This document shows positions 26,096 through 34,153 of a stretch of DNA of 53,601 nt, piece after piece (the first letter of the stretch is position 1; the number at the start of each line of letters is the position of its first letter). The DNA comes from Alistipes sp. (GTDB lineage Bacteria; Bacteroidota; Bacteroidia; Bacteroidales; Rikenellaceae): the NCBI GenBank assembly GCA_017504265.1, contig JAFVRN010000010.1, forward strand, positions 1 to 53,601, given 5' to 3'. Both the position numbers and the translations under genes were made by a program. The notes beneath the pieces were generated by a model that saw only the letters and a program-made list of their open reading frames with translations, had not been told where the DNA came from and did no database searches.

Positions 26096-26455
26096 TTACT
26101 TTACGCGCTTTGCACCCGTACCTGCCTGCTCAATCTTCTTAGGCTCTTCGCTCTTCTCAACCACGGTCATATTAGATACCTTAAGGCCAGACTCCTTCAT
26201 TTCAGCCTTTGCCTCAGCCTTCTCATCAGCCTTTACTTCTGCAGGTGCCTGCAACTCAACCTTTGGCTCTGCCTCTACTACAGCAGCACTCTCCTCAACA
26301 ACAGGAGCGGCCTCAACAACGGGAGCGGCCTCAACAACAGGAGCTGCAACCTCAACCTCGTTTGTCTGCTCTACTGCCTCATCATTGCTCTTCTCTGCGC
26401 CACCACATGCAACTGCAAAAGCAAGCATTGCAGCCATAAACATCATCTTCTTCAT
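26096..26455 (-). CDS. Small lipoprotein with tandem APVVEA repeats
   Basis: The 119-residue protein starts MKKMMFMAAMLAFAVAC, a lipoprotein signal with Cys17, followed by an acidic, Ala/Val/Glu-rich region. Residues of about 36-54 are three copies of the six-residue unit APVVEA/E, encoded by three 18-bp DNA repeats (26293-26346). The rest is Glu/Lys-rich with no fold that I recognise. Function unknown; such proteins may act as spacers at the cell surface. It has a good promoter lying inside the 3' end of ygiQ, so it can be expressed separately from that gene. Confidence 0.8.
   Translation of the reverse strand: MKKMMFMAAMLAFAVACGGAEKSNDEAVEQTNEVEVAAPVVEAAPVVEAAPVVEESAAVVEAEPKVELQAPAEVKADEKAEAKAEMKESGLKVSNMTVVEKSEEPKKIEQAGTGAKRVK
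26293..26346 (-). repeat. Three 18-bp in-frame tandem repeats in the lipoprotein gene
   Basis: The unit on the plus strand is CCTCAACAACAGGAGCGG, repeated at 26293, 26311 and 26329 with single-base differences. It encodes the APVVEA repeats. Copy number could vary without breaking the frame. Confidence 0.85.
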
Positions 26456-26498
26456 ACTTTGATATTTTTATAAGTTTAACAATAAATATTTCTTGATA

Positions 26499-26530
26499 CA
26501 AATGTAATTCTTTTATTTCTTTCTTACAAA
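26499..26530 (-). promoter_or_regulatory. Promoter of the lipoprotein gene (TTTG, 20 bp, TACATTTG), inside ygiQ
   Basis: On the minus strand, TTTG (26527-26530) and TACATTTG (26499-26506) are separated by 20 bp, a full match to the Bacteroidetes promoter consensus. Half of it overlaps the last codons of ygiQ. The leader to the start codon at 26455 would be about 40 nt. Confidence 0.75.
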
Positions 26531-28294
26531 TTTATCCGATACAACTTTACGCCGTGATAACCTACCACCTGCTTGCACATTGTGCTGTGGAAGTTTACCC
26601 CCAAAGAAATAGGACTTCTGGCGACGCTTATCATCCTGTGAGCGTGCTACATATACACTCTCGCCCGTATAGGGATTACACCCCGTATAGAACATCACCG
26701 ACGATAGCGTCATAGGCGTTGGCGTTAGGTCCTGCACCTGTTCCAGGTTGAAGTGCAGACGGCCGAGCACCTTGCCTGCCAATGCCTGCATATCGCACTC
26801 TCTGCATCCCGGATGCGACGATATAAAGTAGGGAATAAGCTGATATTTAAGGCCTTCACGCCTGCATATCTGCATAAAGCGACTATTGAGGCGTTCGAAC
26901 TGTTCGAACGGAGGCTTACGCATAAGTCGTAGCACGTGCTCCTCGGTATGTTCGGGTGCGACCTTCAACCTTCCCGACGTATGGTGTTTAACCACAGTCT
27001 CGAAGTATGACGAGTCGTCGAACAGATCGTAGCGTATGCCACTTCCGATAAACGCCTTCTTAACACCCTTTATCTCGCGTATCTTGCGATATAGCTCCAA
27101 TAATGGGGTGTGGTCGTTATTCATATTCGGGCATAGCTTGGGATGCAGACACGATGGTCGCTTACACTTGCGGCACATATCCTCGTTGCTGCCGCGCATA
27201 CGATACATATTTGCCGAGGGAGCACCCACATCCGAGAGGTAACCCTTGAAGTCGGGCATCTCGGTCACACGTCGCACCTCCTCCAATATAGAACGCTCCG
27301 AACGCGAGTTTATGAACTTGCCCTGATGTGCCGAGATGGTACAGAACGAGCAACCGCCGAAGCAACCTCGATGTATGTTTACCGAGTGCTTTATCATCTC
27401 CCAGGCAGGGATATCACCCTTACCCTTATAACGTGGATGTGGGGCACGCTCGTATGGCAAATCGAACGAGTGATCCAACTCCTCGGTTGTAAGCGTAGCA
27501 TATGGCGGTGTGATTACAACATAGCTATCACCGGCCTGCTCAACCAGCGTCGTGTCGCACTCCATCATATTGCTCAACGTCTCTATATGCTTGAAGTTAT
27601 CACCAAACTTCTGCTTGTCACTCTGACACGCCTCGAAGGAGTTGAGTACTATTGTCTTGCCATTGTACAGCCTCTCGACATATGTTTTATCGGCGACAAA
27701 TCCCACCTGACGCAAGCCTCTCAACAGCTTCATATTAAAGCCATTACGCATAGCACGCGCCACCTCCGGAAGCACCTTGTCGCCCATACCGTATACCAGC
27801 AGATCGGCACCGCTGGTCAGCAACACCGAGCGTTGCAGCCTATCGCTCCAATAGTCATAGTGTGTAAGGCGACGCAACGAAGCCTCGATACCGCCTATAA
27901 CCACCGGTGTATGAGGATAGAGACGCTTGAGTATCTTGGTATAGGTATCTACCGTTCTGTCGGGGCGGAAGCCGGCACGTCCACCCGGCGTATAAGCATC
28001 ATTCGAGCGTAGACGCAGGTTGGCCGTATAGTGGTTCACCATTGAGTCCATGGCACCTGCCGTAACGGCAAAAAAGAGTCGTGGCTTGCCCAACTTCTTG
28101 AAGTCACGCAGGTCATCCCTCCAATTGGGCTGTGGCACAATGGCAACACGATAGCCTTCGGCTTCAAGCAGGCGGCCGATGACCGATGCTCCGAAGGCGG
28201 GGTGGTCGATATAGGCATCGCCCGAGAAGATGATCACATCGAGTTCATCCCAGCCTCGTGCCTCGACCTCTTTTATGGTTGTTGGTAGAAACAT
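26513..28294 (-). CDS. ygiQ: YgiQ-family radical SAM protein
   Basis: The 593-residue protein has the conserved N-terminus (PTTIKEVEARGWDELDVIIFSGDAYIDHPAFG), the segment GGIEASLRRLTHYDYWSDRLQRS, and the radical SAM cluster motif Cys311, Cys315, Cys318 (RGCFGGCSFC). KVAPEHTEEHVLRLM and GCNPYTGESVYV follow. The family has no settled biochemical role. It is the last long gene of a minus-strand run (tgt, LptF/G, mqnE-PASTA, rluD, ygiQ) and lies 15 bases from rluD. Confidence 0.93.
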   Translation of the reverse strand: MFLPTTIKEVEARGWDELDVIIFSGDAYIDHPAFGASVIGRLLEAEGYRVAIVPQPNWRDDLRDFKKLGKPRLFFAVTAGAMDSMVNHYTANLRLRSNDAYTPGGRAGFRPDRTVDTYTKILKRLYPHTPVVIGGIEASLRRLTHYDYWSDRLQRSVLLTSGADLLVYGMGDKVLPEVARAMRNGFNMKLLRGLRQVGFVADKTYVERLYNGKTIVLNSFEACQSDKQKFGDNFKHIETLSNMMECDTTLVEQAGDSYVVITPPYATLTTEELDHSFDLPYERAPHPRYKGKGDIPAWEMIKHSVNIHRGCFGGCSFCTISAHQGKFINSRSERSILEEVRRVTEMPDFKGYLSDVGAPSANMYRMRGSNEDMCRKCKRPSCLHPKLCPNMNNDHTPLLELYRKIREIKGVKKAFIGSGIRYDLFDDSSYFETVVKHHTSGRLKVAPEHTEEHVLRLMRKPPFEQFERLNSRFMQICRREGLKYQLIPYFISSHPGCRECDMQALAGKVLGRLHFNLEQVQDLTPTPMTLSSVMFYTGCNPYTGESVYVARSQDDKRRQKSYFFGGKLPQHNVQAGGRLSRRKVVSDKFVRKK

Positions 28295-28309
28295 TCTCCC
28301 TATCTCGAT

Positions 28310-29407
28310 TTATACTTCGTCCAAATTTAACCCAACCGCATCTGTATAGCTATCCCACTTCTGCAAAACGGCGCGCATATCGTCGGGCAGCTCCGACTCA
28401 AACTGCACATACTTACCCGTTGTCGGATGGTCAAAGCCCAGGGCTCTGGCATGCAACGATTGTCGTGGAATGAGCTTAAAGCAGTTCTCTATAAACTGCT
28501 TATATTTTACGAAGGTTGTACCTTTGAGTATTCTGTTACCGCCATATCTCTCGTCGTTAAAGAGCGGATGTCCCTGCCACGACATATGCACACGTATCTG
28601 ATGCGTACGTCCTGTCTCCAAGCGACACTCTACAAGTGTAACATAACCATAGCGGCGCAACACCTTAAAGTGCGTTACGGCATGCTTGCCATCCTCGCCG
28701 TTGGGGAATACAAACATCTGCAACCTATCCTTGGGATTACGGCCAATGTTGCCGATGATAGTACCCTCATCCTCCGTTATATTACCCCACACCAGAGCCA
28801 CATAGCGACGATATATGGTGTGGTCGAAGAACTGCTTGGCCAACGAGGCGTGCGCCCTCTCGTTCTTTGCCACGACAAGCAGACCCGAGGTATCCTTATC
28901 GATACGGTGTACAAGGCCGGCACGGGCATTGCCCTCGCTAAACATCTCCAAGTCACGCAGATGATACGATAGGGCATGTACGAGTGTTCCGCTGTGATTA
29001 CCGACACCGGGGTGTACCACCATACCTGCCGCCTTATTTACGACGATAACATCATCGTCCTCGTAGACGATGTCGAGCGGAATATTCTCGGGAACAATCT
29101 CTGATTCTCGCCTTGGATAGGGCATCACAATAGATATTTTATCCAACGGCTTGACCTTATAGCTCGACTTCTGCGGCACACCGTTTACCAAGATGTTACG
29201 GCTATCGGCAGCCGTCTGTATACGGTTACGGGATGTATGCTCCATACGTGCCGTAAGGAACTTATCAAGGCGCATCAGCGACTGCCCCTTATCCACCACT
29301 ACCGAGAAGTGTTCGTACATCTCATCGCCCTCATCCATAATGTCGGAGGTAACACCCGCATCGGACAAAAGCTCTATATCGTCATGATATCTACTCTCTT
29401 CAACCAC
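28310..29407 (-). CDS. rluD: RluD-type 23S rRNA pseudouridine synthase
   Basis: This 365-residue enzyme has an S4 RNA-binding domain (RLDKFLTARMEHTSRNRIQTAADSR, near residues 42-68) and the RluA-family catalytic core with HRIDKDTSGLLV, where Asp170 is the nucleophile. ETGRTHQIRVHM is the later conserved motif. It is expected to make pseudouridines in the H69 region of 23S rRNA. The first 35 residues before the S4 domain are acidic and may not be translated; a start at an internal Met (MDEGDEMYEHF) is possible. It lies 25 bases after the mqnE-PASTA fusion. Confidence 0.94.
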   Translation of the reverse strand: MVEESRYHDDIELLSDAGVTSDIMDEGDEMYEHFSVVVDKGQSLMRLDKFLTARMEHTSRNRIQTAADSRNILVNGVPQKSSYKVKPLDKISIVMPYPRRESEIVPENIPLDIVYEDDDVIVVNKAAGMVVHPGVGNHSGTLVHALSYHLRDLEMFSEGNARAGLVHRIDKDTSGLLVVAKNERAHASLAKQFFDHTIYRRYVALVWGNITEDEGTIIGNIGRNPKDRLQMFVFPNGEDGKHAVTHFKVLRRYGYVTLVECRLETGRTHQIRVHMSWQGHPLFNDERYGGNRILKGTTFVKYKQFIENCFKLIPRQSLHARALGFDHPTTGKYVQFESELPDDMRAVLQKWDSYTDAVGLNLDEV

Positions 29408-29432
29408 GCTGCTTTACTCTTTCGTTTACTAT

Positions 29433-31682
29433 TTATATAGCCTCTTCGGCCTCGGCCTTACGTCGCTGCTCCTCCTTGCGTCGTTGCTCTTCAAGACGCT
29501 TGGCCTCCGCCTCGGCAACCTTACGCAACGAATCTACCAGAGCCTCATCACACGACAGATAGAGCGATACCGAGGTACCCCTTGATGCCGAACTACCCTG
29601 ATATAAAGACTGGCGATATACCCTCGCCTTGCGACGCATAACTATATCCTCGACACTATCGTCGTATACCACATTGCCGATATTCAGACCGCTGTCCCAC
29701 ACCGATGAGCGCGCCTGCACATAGCTTAGACCTATAAGGCGTGGCACTACGCCGTGAGCATCCTCGCTCTTGTAGCTCACATATAGAGTTACACCCGAGC
29801 CGACGTGTACACGCATAGATGTCGTAGGCTCTATCTCACGGCCATCGACCATCTGACGCAAGACATAGTCCGTAGAGGTCATATCCGGCTCGTATATAAG
29901 TTTATCCACCGTAAGTCCCACTCGTTCGAGTTGGTTTAGTGCCTGACGTAATGTCTGCTTTGCCACGTATGGCACCTCGACCATACGTCGGTTGTAGGCA
30001 TTGACCGTGACATATATCTTACGCCCCGGCTTGACGGTAACATCGCGCACATCCGATGTTCGAGGCAGCTGGTCTACCACCGTACCACCCGGCAAATCGA
30101 CATCGAAGATAGAGTCACGCACGATGATACCAAGGCTATGGTCATCGGCTATACCACGAGCATCCTCTATCGACATTCCTCTGAAATCGGGAACAACAAT
30201 CGTCTTGCCGTGACGCGTGCCGCTGAGCAGACCTATGTACAGAACCACAATCAGCAGCAACGCAAATATACCTATGAGGAGTATATGTGCAATGACCGGA
30301 TAGCGATTACGATACTCTTTGAGTCTGCCACGACCCTTATTCGCATCAGCCTTTTTAGGCTTCATCGCCATCTTGCCCTCTGCAACACTCCCTGTCGCAG
30401 CACTCCTCGTAGGTCGTGTTGCTGCACGCCTCGCCTCCTCTTTACGCTTTTCAACCATAGGTTCTACACTCTTTTCGGCACGATCGCCTGTTATATCACT
30501 CTTCCGGCTATCGACTACGTCCTTCTCCCTCTTTACCTCTTTTTTCTCCGTTCTCGCCTCGCTCGCCGCATTATCCTTGTATGAGGCAAGCTGCGCCGCC
30601 CACCTCTCGGCATCCACCTCGTTGTAGTGCGTGTCGCGCTCCACAGGGACAAAGCCTGCGCTGCGTACCAATGCCTCCAACTCCTCAACGCTCATATGCG
30701 GCTTGGCATCGGCACCCGCCATAGAGTATATCTTCGTGGTATCCTCTATCGTGCCATCTATATCGTCAGCACCAAAGCTCAGCGCCATCTCCGTTGTGGG
30801 CTTTCCGTATGCCACCCAATATGCCTTAATATGGGGTATATTGTCCAGATAGATACGGCTCATGGCTATCATTCGCATATCATCCTCTACCGAACACTCG
30901 CCCACGGCCGACATACGGTTGTTACGACTACGGTATTTAAGCGGTATGAAGGCATCGAATCCGGGAGCCTCGTCCTGCAACTTACGCAGTCGCTCCAGGT
31001 GGTCTACACGCTGCTCCAATGTCTCGATATGGCCGTAGAGCATAGTACAGTTTGTCGCTATACCCATATTGTGTGCCGCGCGGTGCACGGCAAGCCACTC
31101 CTCCGAGCTACACTTATCGGGACAAATCTTCTTGCGCAGCTCCGTGTCGAAAATCTCGGCACCGCCACCCGGGATAGCCTCCATACCGGCATCCACCAGA
31201 CGGCGCAAACCCTCGACTACCGAGATACCCTCACGACGTATCATATAGAATATCTCGACTGCCGTGTATGCCTTGACCGCAACATATGGTAAGGCACGTT
31301 TCACACGACGTATCATGGCACAATATGTATCCAAGTCGTGGTTGGGATGCACACCACCCACAATGTGTACCTCCGTAATGTTACGTCCACGCAACGCACG
31401 CGCACGCGCCTCTATATCGTCCAACGACATATACCACGCATCGCTATCTCCCTCACGACGGCGGAACGAGCAAAACTCGCAGTTGAACAGACATATATTC
31501 GATGGCTCGATATGTACATTACGATTGTAGTAGACCTTCTCGCCACTCATCACCCGTTTACGCTCTGTGGCCAACTCACCGAGCAACCACAGCGGAGCCT
31601 CACGCCACAGCGTAAGGGCATCATCTACGTTAATACGTTCGCCACGACGTACACTCGCAGCAATCTCTGTAATATTACGCAT
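29433..31682 (-). CDS. mqnE: Aminofutalosine synthase (MqnE) fused to a PASTA-repeat membrane protein
   Basis: One open frame of 749 residues joins two proteins. Residues 1 to about 370 are a radical SAM enzyme of the MqnE/MqnC/CofH group with Cys64, Cys68, Cys71 (NICLFNCEFCSF), PGGGAEIF and FIPLKYRSRNN; closest in pattern to MqnE, which makes aminofutalosine for menaquinone. A charged linker follows (about 375-455), then one membrane segment (461-487), three PASTA-like repeats (about 490-705) and a Glu/Lys/Arg-rich tail. In Bacteroides I recall the PASTA protein as a separate gene next to rluD. An internal ATG at 30371 (residue 438) could yield a separate 312-residue PASTA protein. The topology is consistent: enzyme inside, PASTA outside. 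Confidence 0.9.
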   Translation of the reverse strand: MRNITEIAASVRRGERINVDDALTLWREAPLWLLGELATERKRVMSGEKVYYNRNVHIEPSNICLFNCEFCSFRRREGDSDAWYMSLDDIEARARALRGRNITEVHIVGGVHPNHDLDTYCAMIRRVKRALPYVAVKAYTAVEIFYMIRREGISVVEGLRRLVDAGMEAIPGGGAEIFDTELRKKICPDKCSSEEWLAVHRAAHNMGIATNCTMLYGHIETLEQRVDHLERLRKLQDEAPGFDAFIPLKYRSRNNRMSAVGECSVEDDMRMIAMSRIYLDNIPHIKAYWVAYGKPTTEMALSFGADDIDGTIEDTTKIYSMAGADAKPHMSVEELEALVRSAGFVPVERDTHYNEVDAERWAAQLASYKDNAASEARTEKKEVKREKDVVDSRKSDITGDRAEKSVEPMVEKRKEEARRAATRPTRSAATGSVAEGKMAMKPKKADANKGRGRLKEYRNRYPVIAHILLIGIFALLLIVVLYIGLLSGTRHGKTIVVPDFRGMSIEDARGIADDHSLGIIVRDSIFDVDLPGGTVVDQLPRTSDVRDVTVKPGRKIYVTVNAYNRRMVEVPYVAKQTLRQALNQLERVGLTVDKLIYEPDMTSTDYVLRQMVDGREIEPTTSMRVHVGSGVTLYVSYKSEDAHGVVPRLIGLSYVQARSSVWDSGLNIGNVVYDDSVEDIVMRRKARVYRQSLYQGSSASRGTSVSLYLSCDEALVDSLRKVAEAEAKRLEEQRRKEEQRRKAEAEEAI

Positions 31683-31684
31683 CG

Positions 31685-32800
31685 CTATTTTGGAGCTTTA
31701 AGATATACTATTACTGCTATGACACTAAATATCATATTGGGCAACCACACACATATCCACGGCTCCATAGAGCCGCTAACGGCAATCTGCTCAAAGACTC
31801 TACCCAGCATAATATAGCTGAAACATAGTGCTATGCCCACACCAAGCTGCATACCCATACCTCCTCGCACCTTACGTGACGACAGTGCCACAGCAATCAC
31901 CGTGAGGATGAAGGTTGAGAAGGGGTAGGAGTAACGCACGTGACGCTCCACCTCGATGATAAAGACATCGTCCGAGCCTTTGCGTCGCTGCTGCGCGAGG
32001 AAGTCGTTAAGCTCGTCTATGGTAAGCGTCTGCGACAGCGACTTGATATCGCTAAGCTCACGGGCATCGAGGTTGATAAGCGTATCGAGATTTCGATATT
32101 GCTTATATCCGAGCGTTCCATCCTCCGTACGTGAGTATATTACATAGCGGGGTGCTGTCCAACGTCCCGTTTCGGCATCGTACGAGGCACTTGCAGCATT
32201 CAGCGTCTCGACCATCTCCGAGCCCTCGAAACGCTCCATGGCAAAGAATGGTATTCTGCTTGCCGTAGGCGAGAAGCCGCGGACATAGACATAGGTGTCG
32301 GGCTCTATCTGGCGGTATGCGTGACGGTCGTAGATAATAACCTGATTCTTCTTCAAATATTGGCTCTGGAAAGCGATACTGTCACGCTGTGCAACAGGTA
32401 TAACCCACAGGTTGAGCGCGATACTCGAGAAGGCGATAATAGAGGCTCCCACGAAATATGGCCACATAAGTCGCCTAAAGCTGACACCACCCGAGAGTAT
32501 CGCCACTATCTCGGTCTGCATCGCCATCTTCGAGGTGAAGAATATGACGGCGATAAAGGTAAAGAGCGCACTAAACTGATTTACGAAGTAGGGGATGAAG
32601 TTGAGGTAATAGTCCTTGATAATGGCACTCCACGGTGCTTTAAGCTCGGTAAAGTCATCCACCTTCTCGACATAATCGAACACAACGACGATTACAATCA
32701 TCATCATCAGTCCAAAGATGTAGGTACGCAGGAACTTACCCAGAATATATCTATCCAGAGTTCTGAAACCGGGTATCGAGGGTATGAGTTTAATCTTCAT
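31685..32800 (-). CDS. LptF/LptG-family LPS export permease
   Basis: The 371-residue inner-membrane protein is of the YjgP/YjgQ family. It has an N-terminal membrane pair (LRTYIFGLMMMIVIVVVFDYVEKVDDF and FIPYFVNQFSALFTFIAVIFFTSKMAMQTEIVAILSGGVSFRRLM), a long periplasmic beta region and two or three C-terminal membrane helices. Bacterial LptF and LptG pair with the ATPase LptB to extract LPS; I cannot say which of the two this is. It lies two bases before the mqnE-PASTA gene and after tgt. With lptC at 16430 this adds a second LPS-export component to the window. Confidence 0.9.
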   Translation of the reverse strand: MKIKLIPSIPGFRTLDRYILGKFLRTYIFGLMMMIVIVVVFDYVEKVDDFTELKAPWSAIIKDYYLNFIPYFVNQFSALFTFIAVIFFTSKMAMQTEIVAILSGGVSFRRLMWPYFVGASIIAFSSIALNLWVIPVAQRDSIAFQSQYLKKNQVIIYDRHAYRQIEPDTYVYVRGFSPTASRIPFFAMERFEGSEMVETLNAASASYDAETGRWTAPRYVIYSRTEDGTLGYKQYRNLDTLINLDARELSDIKSLSQTLTIDELNDFLAQQRRKGSDDVFIIEVERHVRYSYPFSTFILTVIAVALSSRKVRGGMGMQLGVGIALCFSYIMLGRVFEQIAVSGSMEPWICVWLPNMIFSVIAVIVYLKAPK

Positions 32801-32813
32801 AACAGGCTACGTA

Positions 32814-33944
32814 CTATAATCTGCGACCCAACTTGACAACCATCTGCTCCTTCCAACTCTTGAAATCGCCTAAGATGATATGGCGGCGTGCCTCACCCAC
32901 AAGCCATAGATAGAAGGCCGTATTGTGCAACGATGCTATCTGTGCCGCAAGCATCTCCTTGCACACCACCAGGTGGTGAAGATATGCCTTGGTGTAGACC
33001 TTATCGACAAACGTAACGCCATTCTCGTCTATCGGCGAGAAGTCACTCTCCCACTTCTTGTTGCGTATGTTGATAACACCCTCCGAGGTAAAGAGCTGCC
33101 CATTGCGACCATTACGCGTAGGCATCACACAGTCAAACATATCCACACCTCGGTCTATGGCTTCGAGGATGTTTATAGGCGTACCCACACCCATCAAATA
33201 GCGTGGTTTATCCTCGGGCAACACCGCATTTGTAGCCTCAATCATAGCATACATAACATCGGTAGGCTCACCCACGGCAAGGCCTCCTATGGCATAGCCA
33301 TCGGCATTATACTGCAAGACGTTACGTGCCGCTCTCTCACGCAGGTCGGCATAGCCTGCACCCTGCACTATTGGGAATAGCGATTGGTAGTGTCCCCACT
33401 TAGGTGCAGTCTGATGATAGCGGTTGAAGCATCTGTCGAGCCAGCGCTCGGTCAGCGCAAGCGACTTTGCAGCATAGTCATACGGAGCATCTCCCGGAGG
33501 GCACTCGTCGAAGGCCATCATAATATCTGCACCGATGATACGCTCGGTATCTATGACATTCTCGGGTGTGAAGATATGACGAGAGCCATCTATATGCGAC
33601 TGAAAGTGGCATCCATCCTCCTTGAGCTTACGGCAAGCAGCCAACGAAAAGACCTGAAAGCCGCCACTGTCGGTAAGCATAGGTTTCGACCACGACGAGA
33701 AGCGATGCACACCACCCGCAGCCTCCAATATGGCTGTACCGGGGCGTAGATAGAGGTGGTACGTGTTGGCCAAAATAATCTGAGCCTTAGCCTCCTGCTC
33801 TATATCGCGATGGAATATACCCTTCATCGCCGCAGCAGTACCTACGGGCATAAATATCGGGGTCTCGATAGTACCATGGTCGGTCTCTATGAGAGCGGCA
33901 CGTGCTCGGCTGTCCGAGACGGTATGTTGCAAAGTAAACTTCAT
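32814..33944 (-). CDS. tgt: tRNA-guanine transglycosylase (queuosine)
   Basis: The 376-residue enzyme exchanges guanine 34 for a queuosine precursor in GUN-decoding tRNAs. Motifs seen: TPIFMPVGTAAAMKG, LTDSGGFQVFSL with a catalytic Asp, GLAVGEP, and DMFDCVMPTRNGRNGQLFT with the nucleophile Asp. The C-terminal Cys-x-Cys-x2-Cys zinc motif of the Zymomonas/E. coli enzymes is not present here; a His in ASLHN remains. I start at ATG 33944, because the longer frame (33965) would begin upstream of the predicted transcription start. Confidence 0.93.
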   Translation of the reverse strand: MKFTLQHTVSDSRARAALIETDHGTIETPIFMPVGTAAAMKGIFHRDIEQEAKAQIILANTYHLYLRPGTAILEAAGGVHRFSSWSKPMLTDSGGFQVFSLAACRKLKEDGCHFQSHIDGSRHIFTPENVIDTERIIGADIMMAFDECPPGDAPYDYAAKSLALTERWLDRCFNRYHQTAPKWGHYQSLFPIVQGAGYADLRERAARNVLQYNADGYAIGGLAVGEPTDVMYAMIEATNAVLPEDKPRYLMGVGTPINILEAIDRGVDMFDCVMPTRNGRNGQLFTSEGVINIRNKKWESDFSPIDENGVTFVDKVYTKAYLHHLVVCKEMLAAQIASLHNTAFYLWLVGEARRHIILGDFKSWKEQMVVKLGRRL

Positions 33945-33962
33945 ATCTATATATATAACGCA

Positions 33963-33970
33963 CAAAGGTA
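33963..33970 (-). promoter_or_regulatory. -7 box (TACCTTTG) for the tgt operon
   Basis: CAAAGGTA on the plus strand is TACCTTTG on the minus strand and would start a transcript about 15 nt before the tgt ATG. The five genes from tgt to ygiQ follow with gaps of 2 to 25 bases, so this probably serves the whole run. Confidence 0.6.
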
Positions 33971-34119
33971 ATAAAAAATCTACAACTATCCGAGCTTACC
34001 GCCACATTTTCTCTCTCGATGGAACAAAAATCGGCCAAGCGAAATATCCAAATCGGCTCTTGGCGAAGAACTTCTCACTATCTTTTTTCGTTGCTATTCT
34101 ATTATTCACATTTTTTGCG

Positions 34120-34127
34120 TATCTTTG
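34120..34127 (+). promoter_or_regulatory. -7 box (TATCTTTG) before the glycosyltransferase gene
   Basis: TATCTTTG fits TAnnTTTG and lies 26 bases before the ATG at 34154. The nearest TTG (34091) is a few bases further than the usual spacing. Confidence 0.5.
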
Positions 34128-34153
34128 TGCGATTATAGCCGAATACGAAAACA

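Noticed and set aside
26007-26473. Two plus-strand frames opposite the repeat-bearing lipoprotein gene
   Set aside because: The minus-strand gene has a lipobox and a consensus promoter. The plus-strand frames are its shadows.
27143-28012. 289-codon plus-strand frame opposite ygiQ
   Set aside because: Antisense shadow. The composition is that of a reverse frame and no motif is present.
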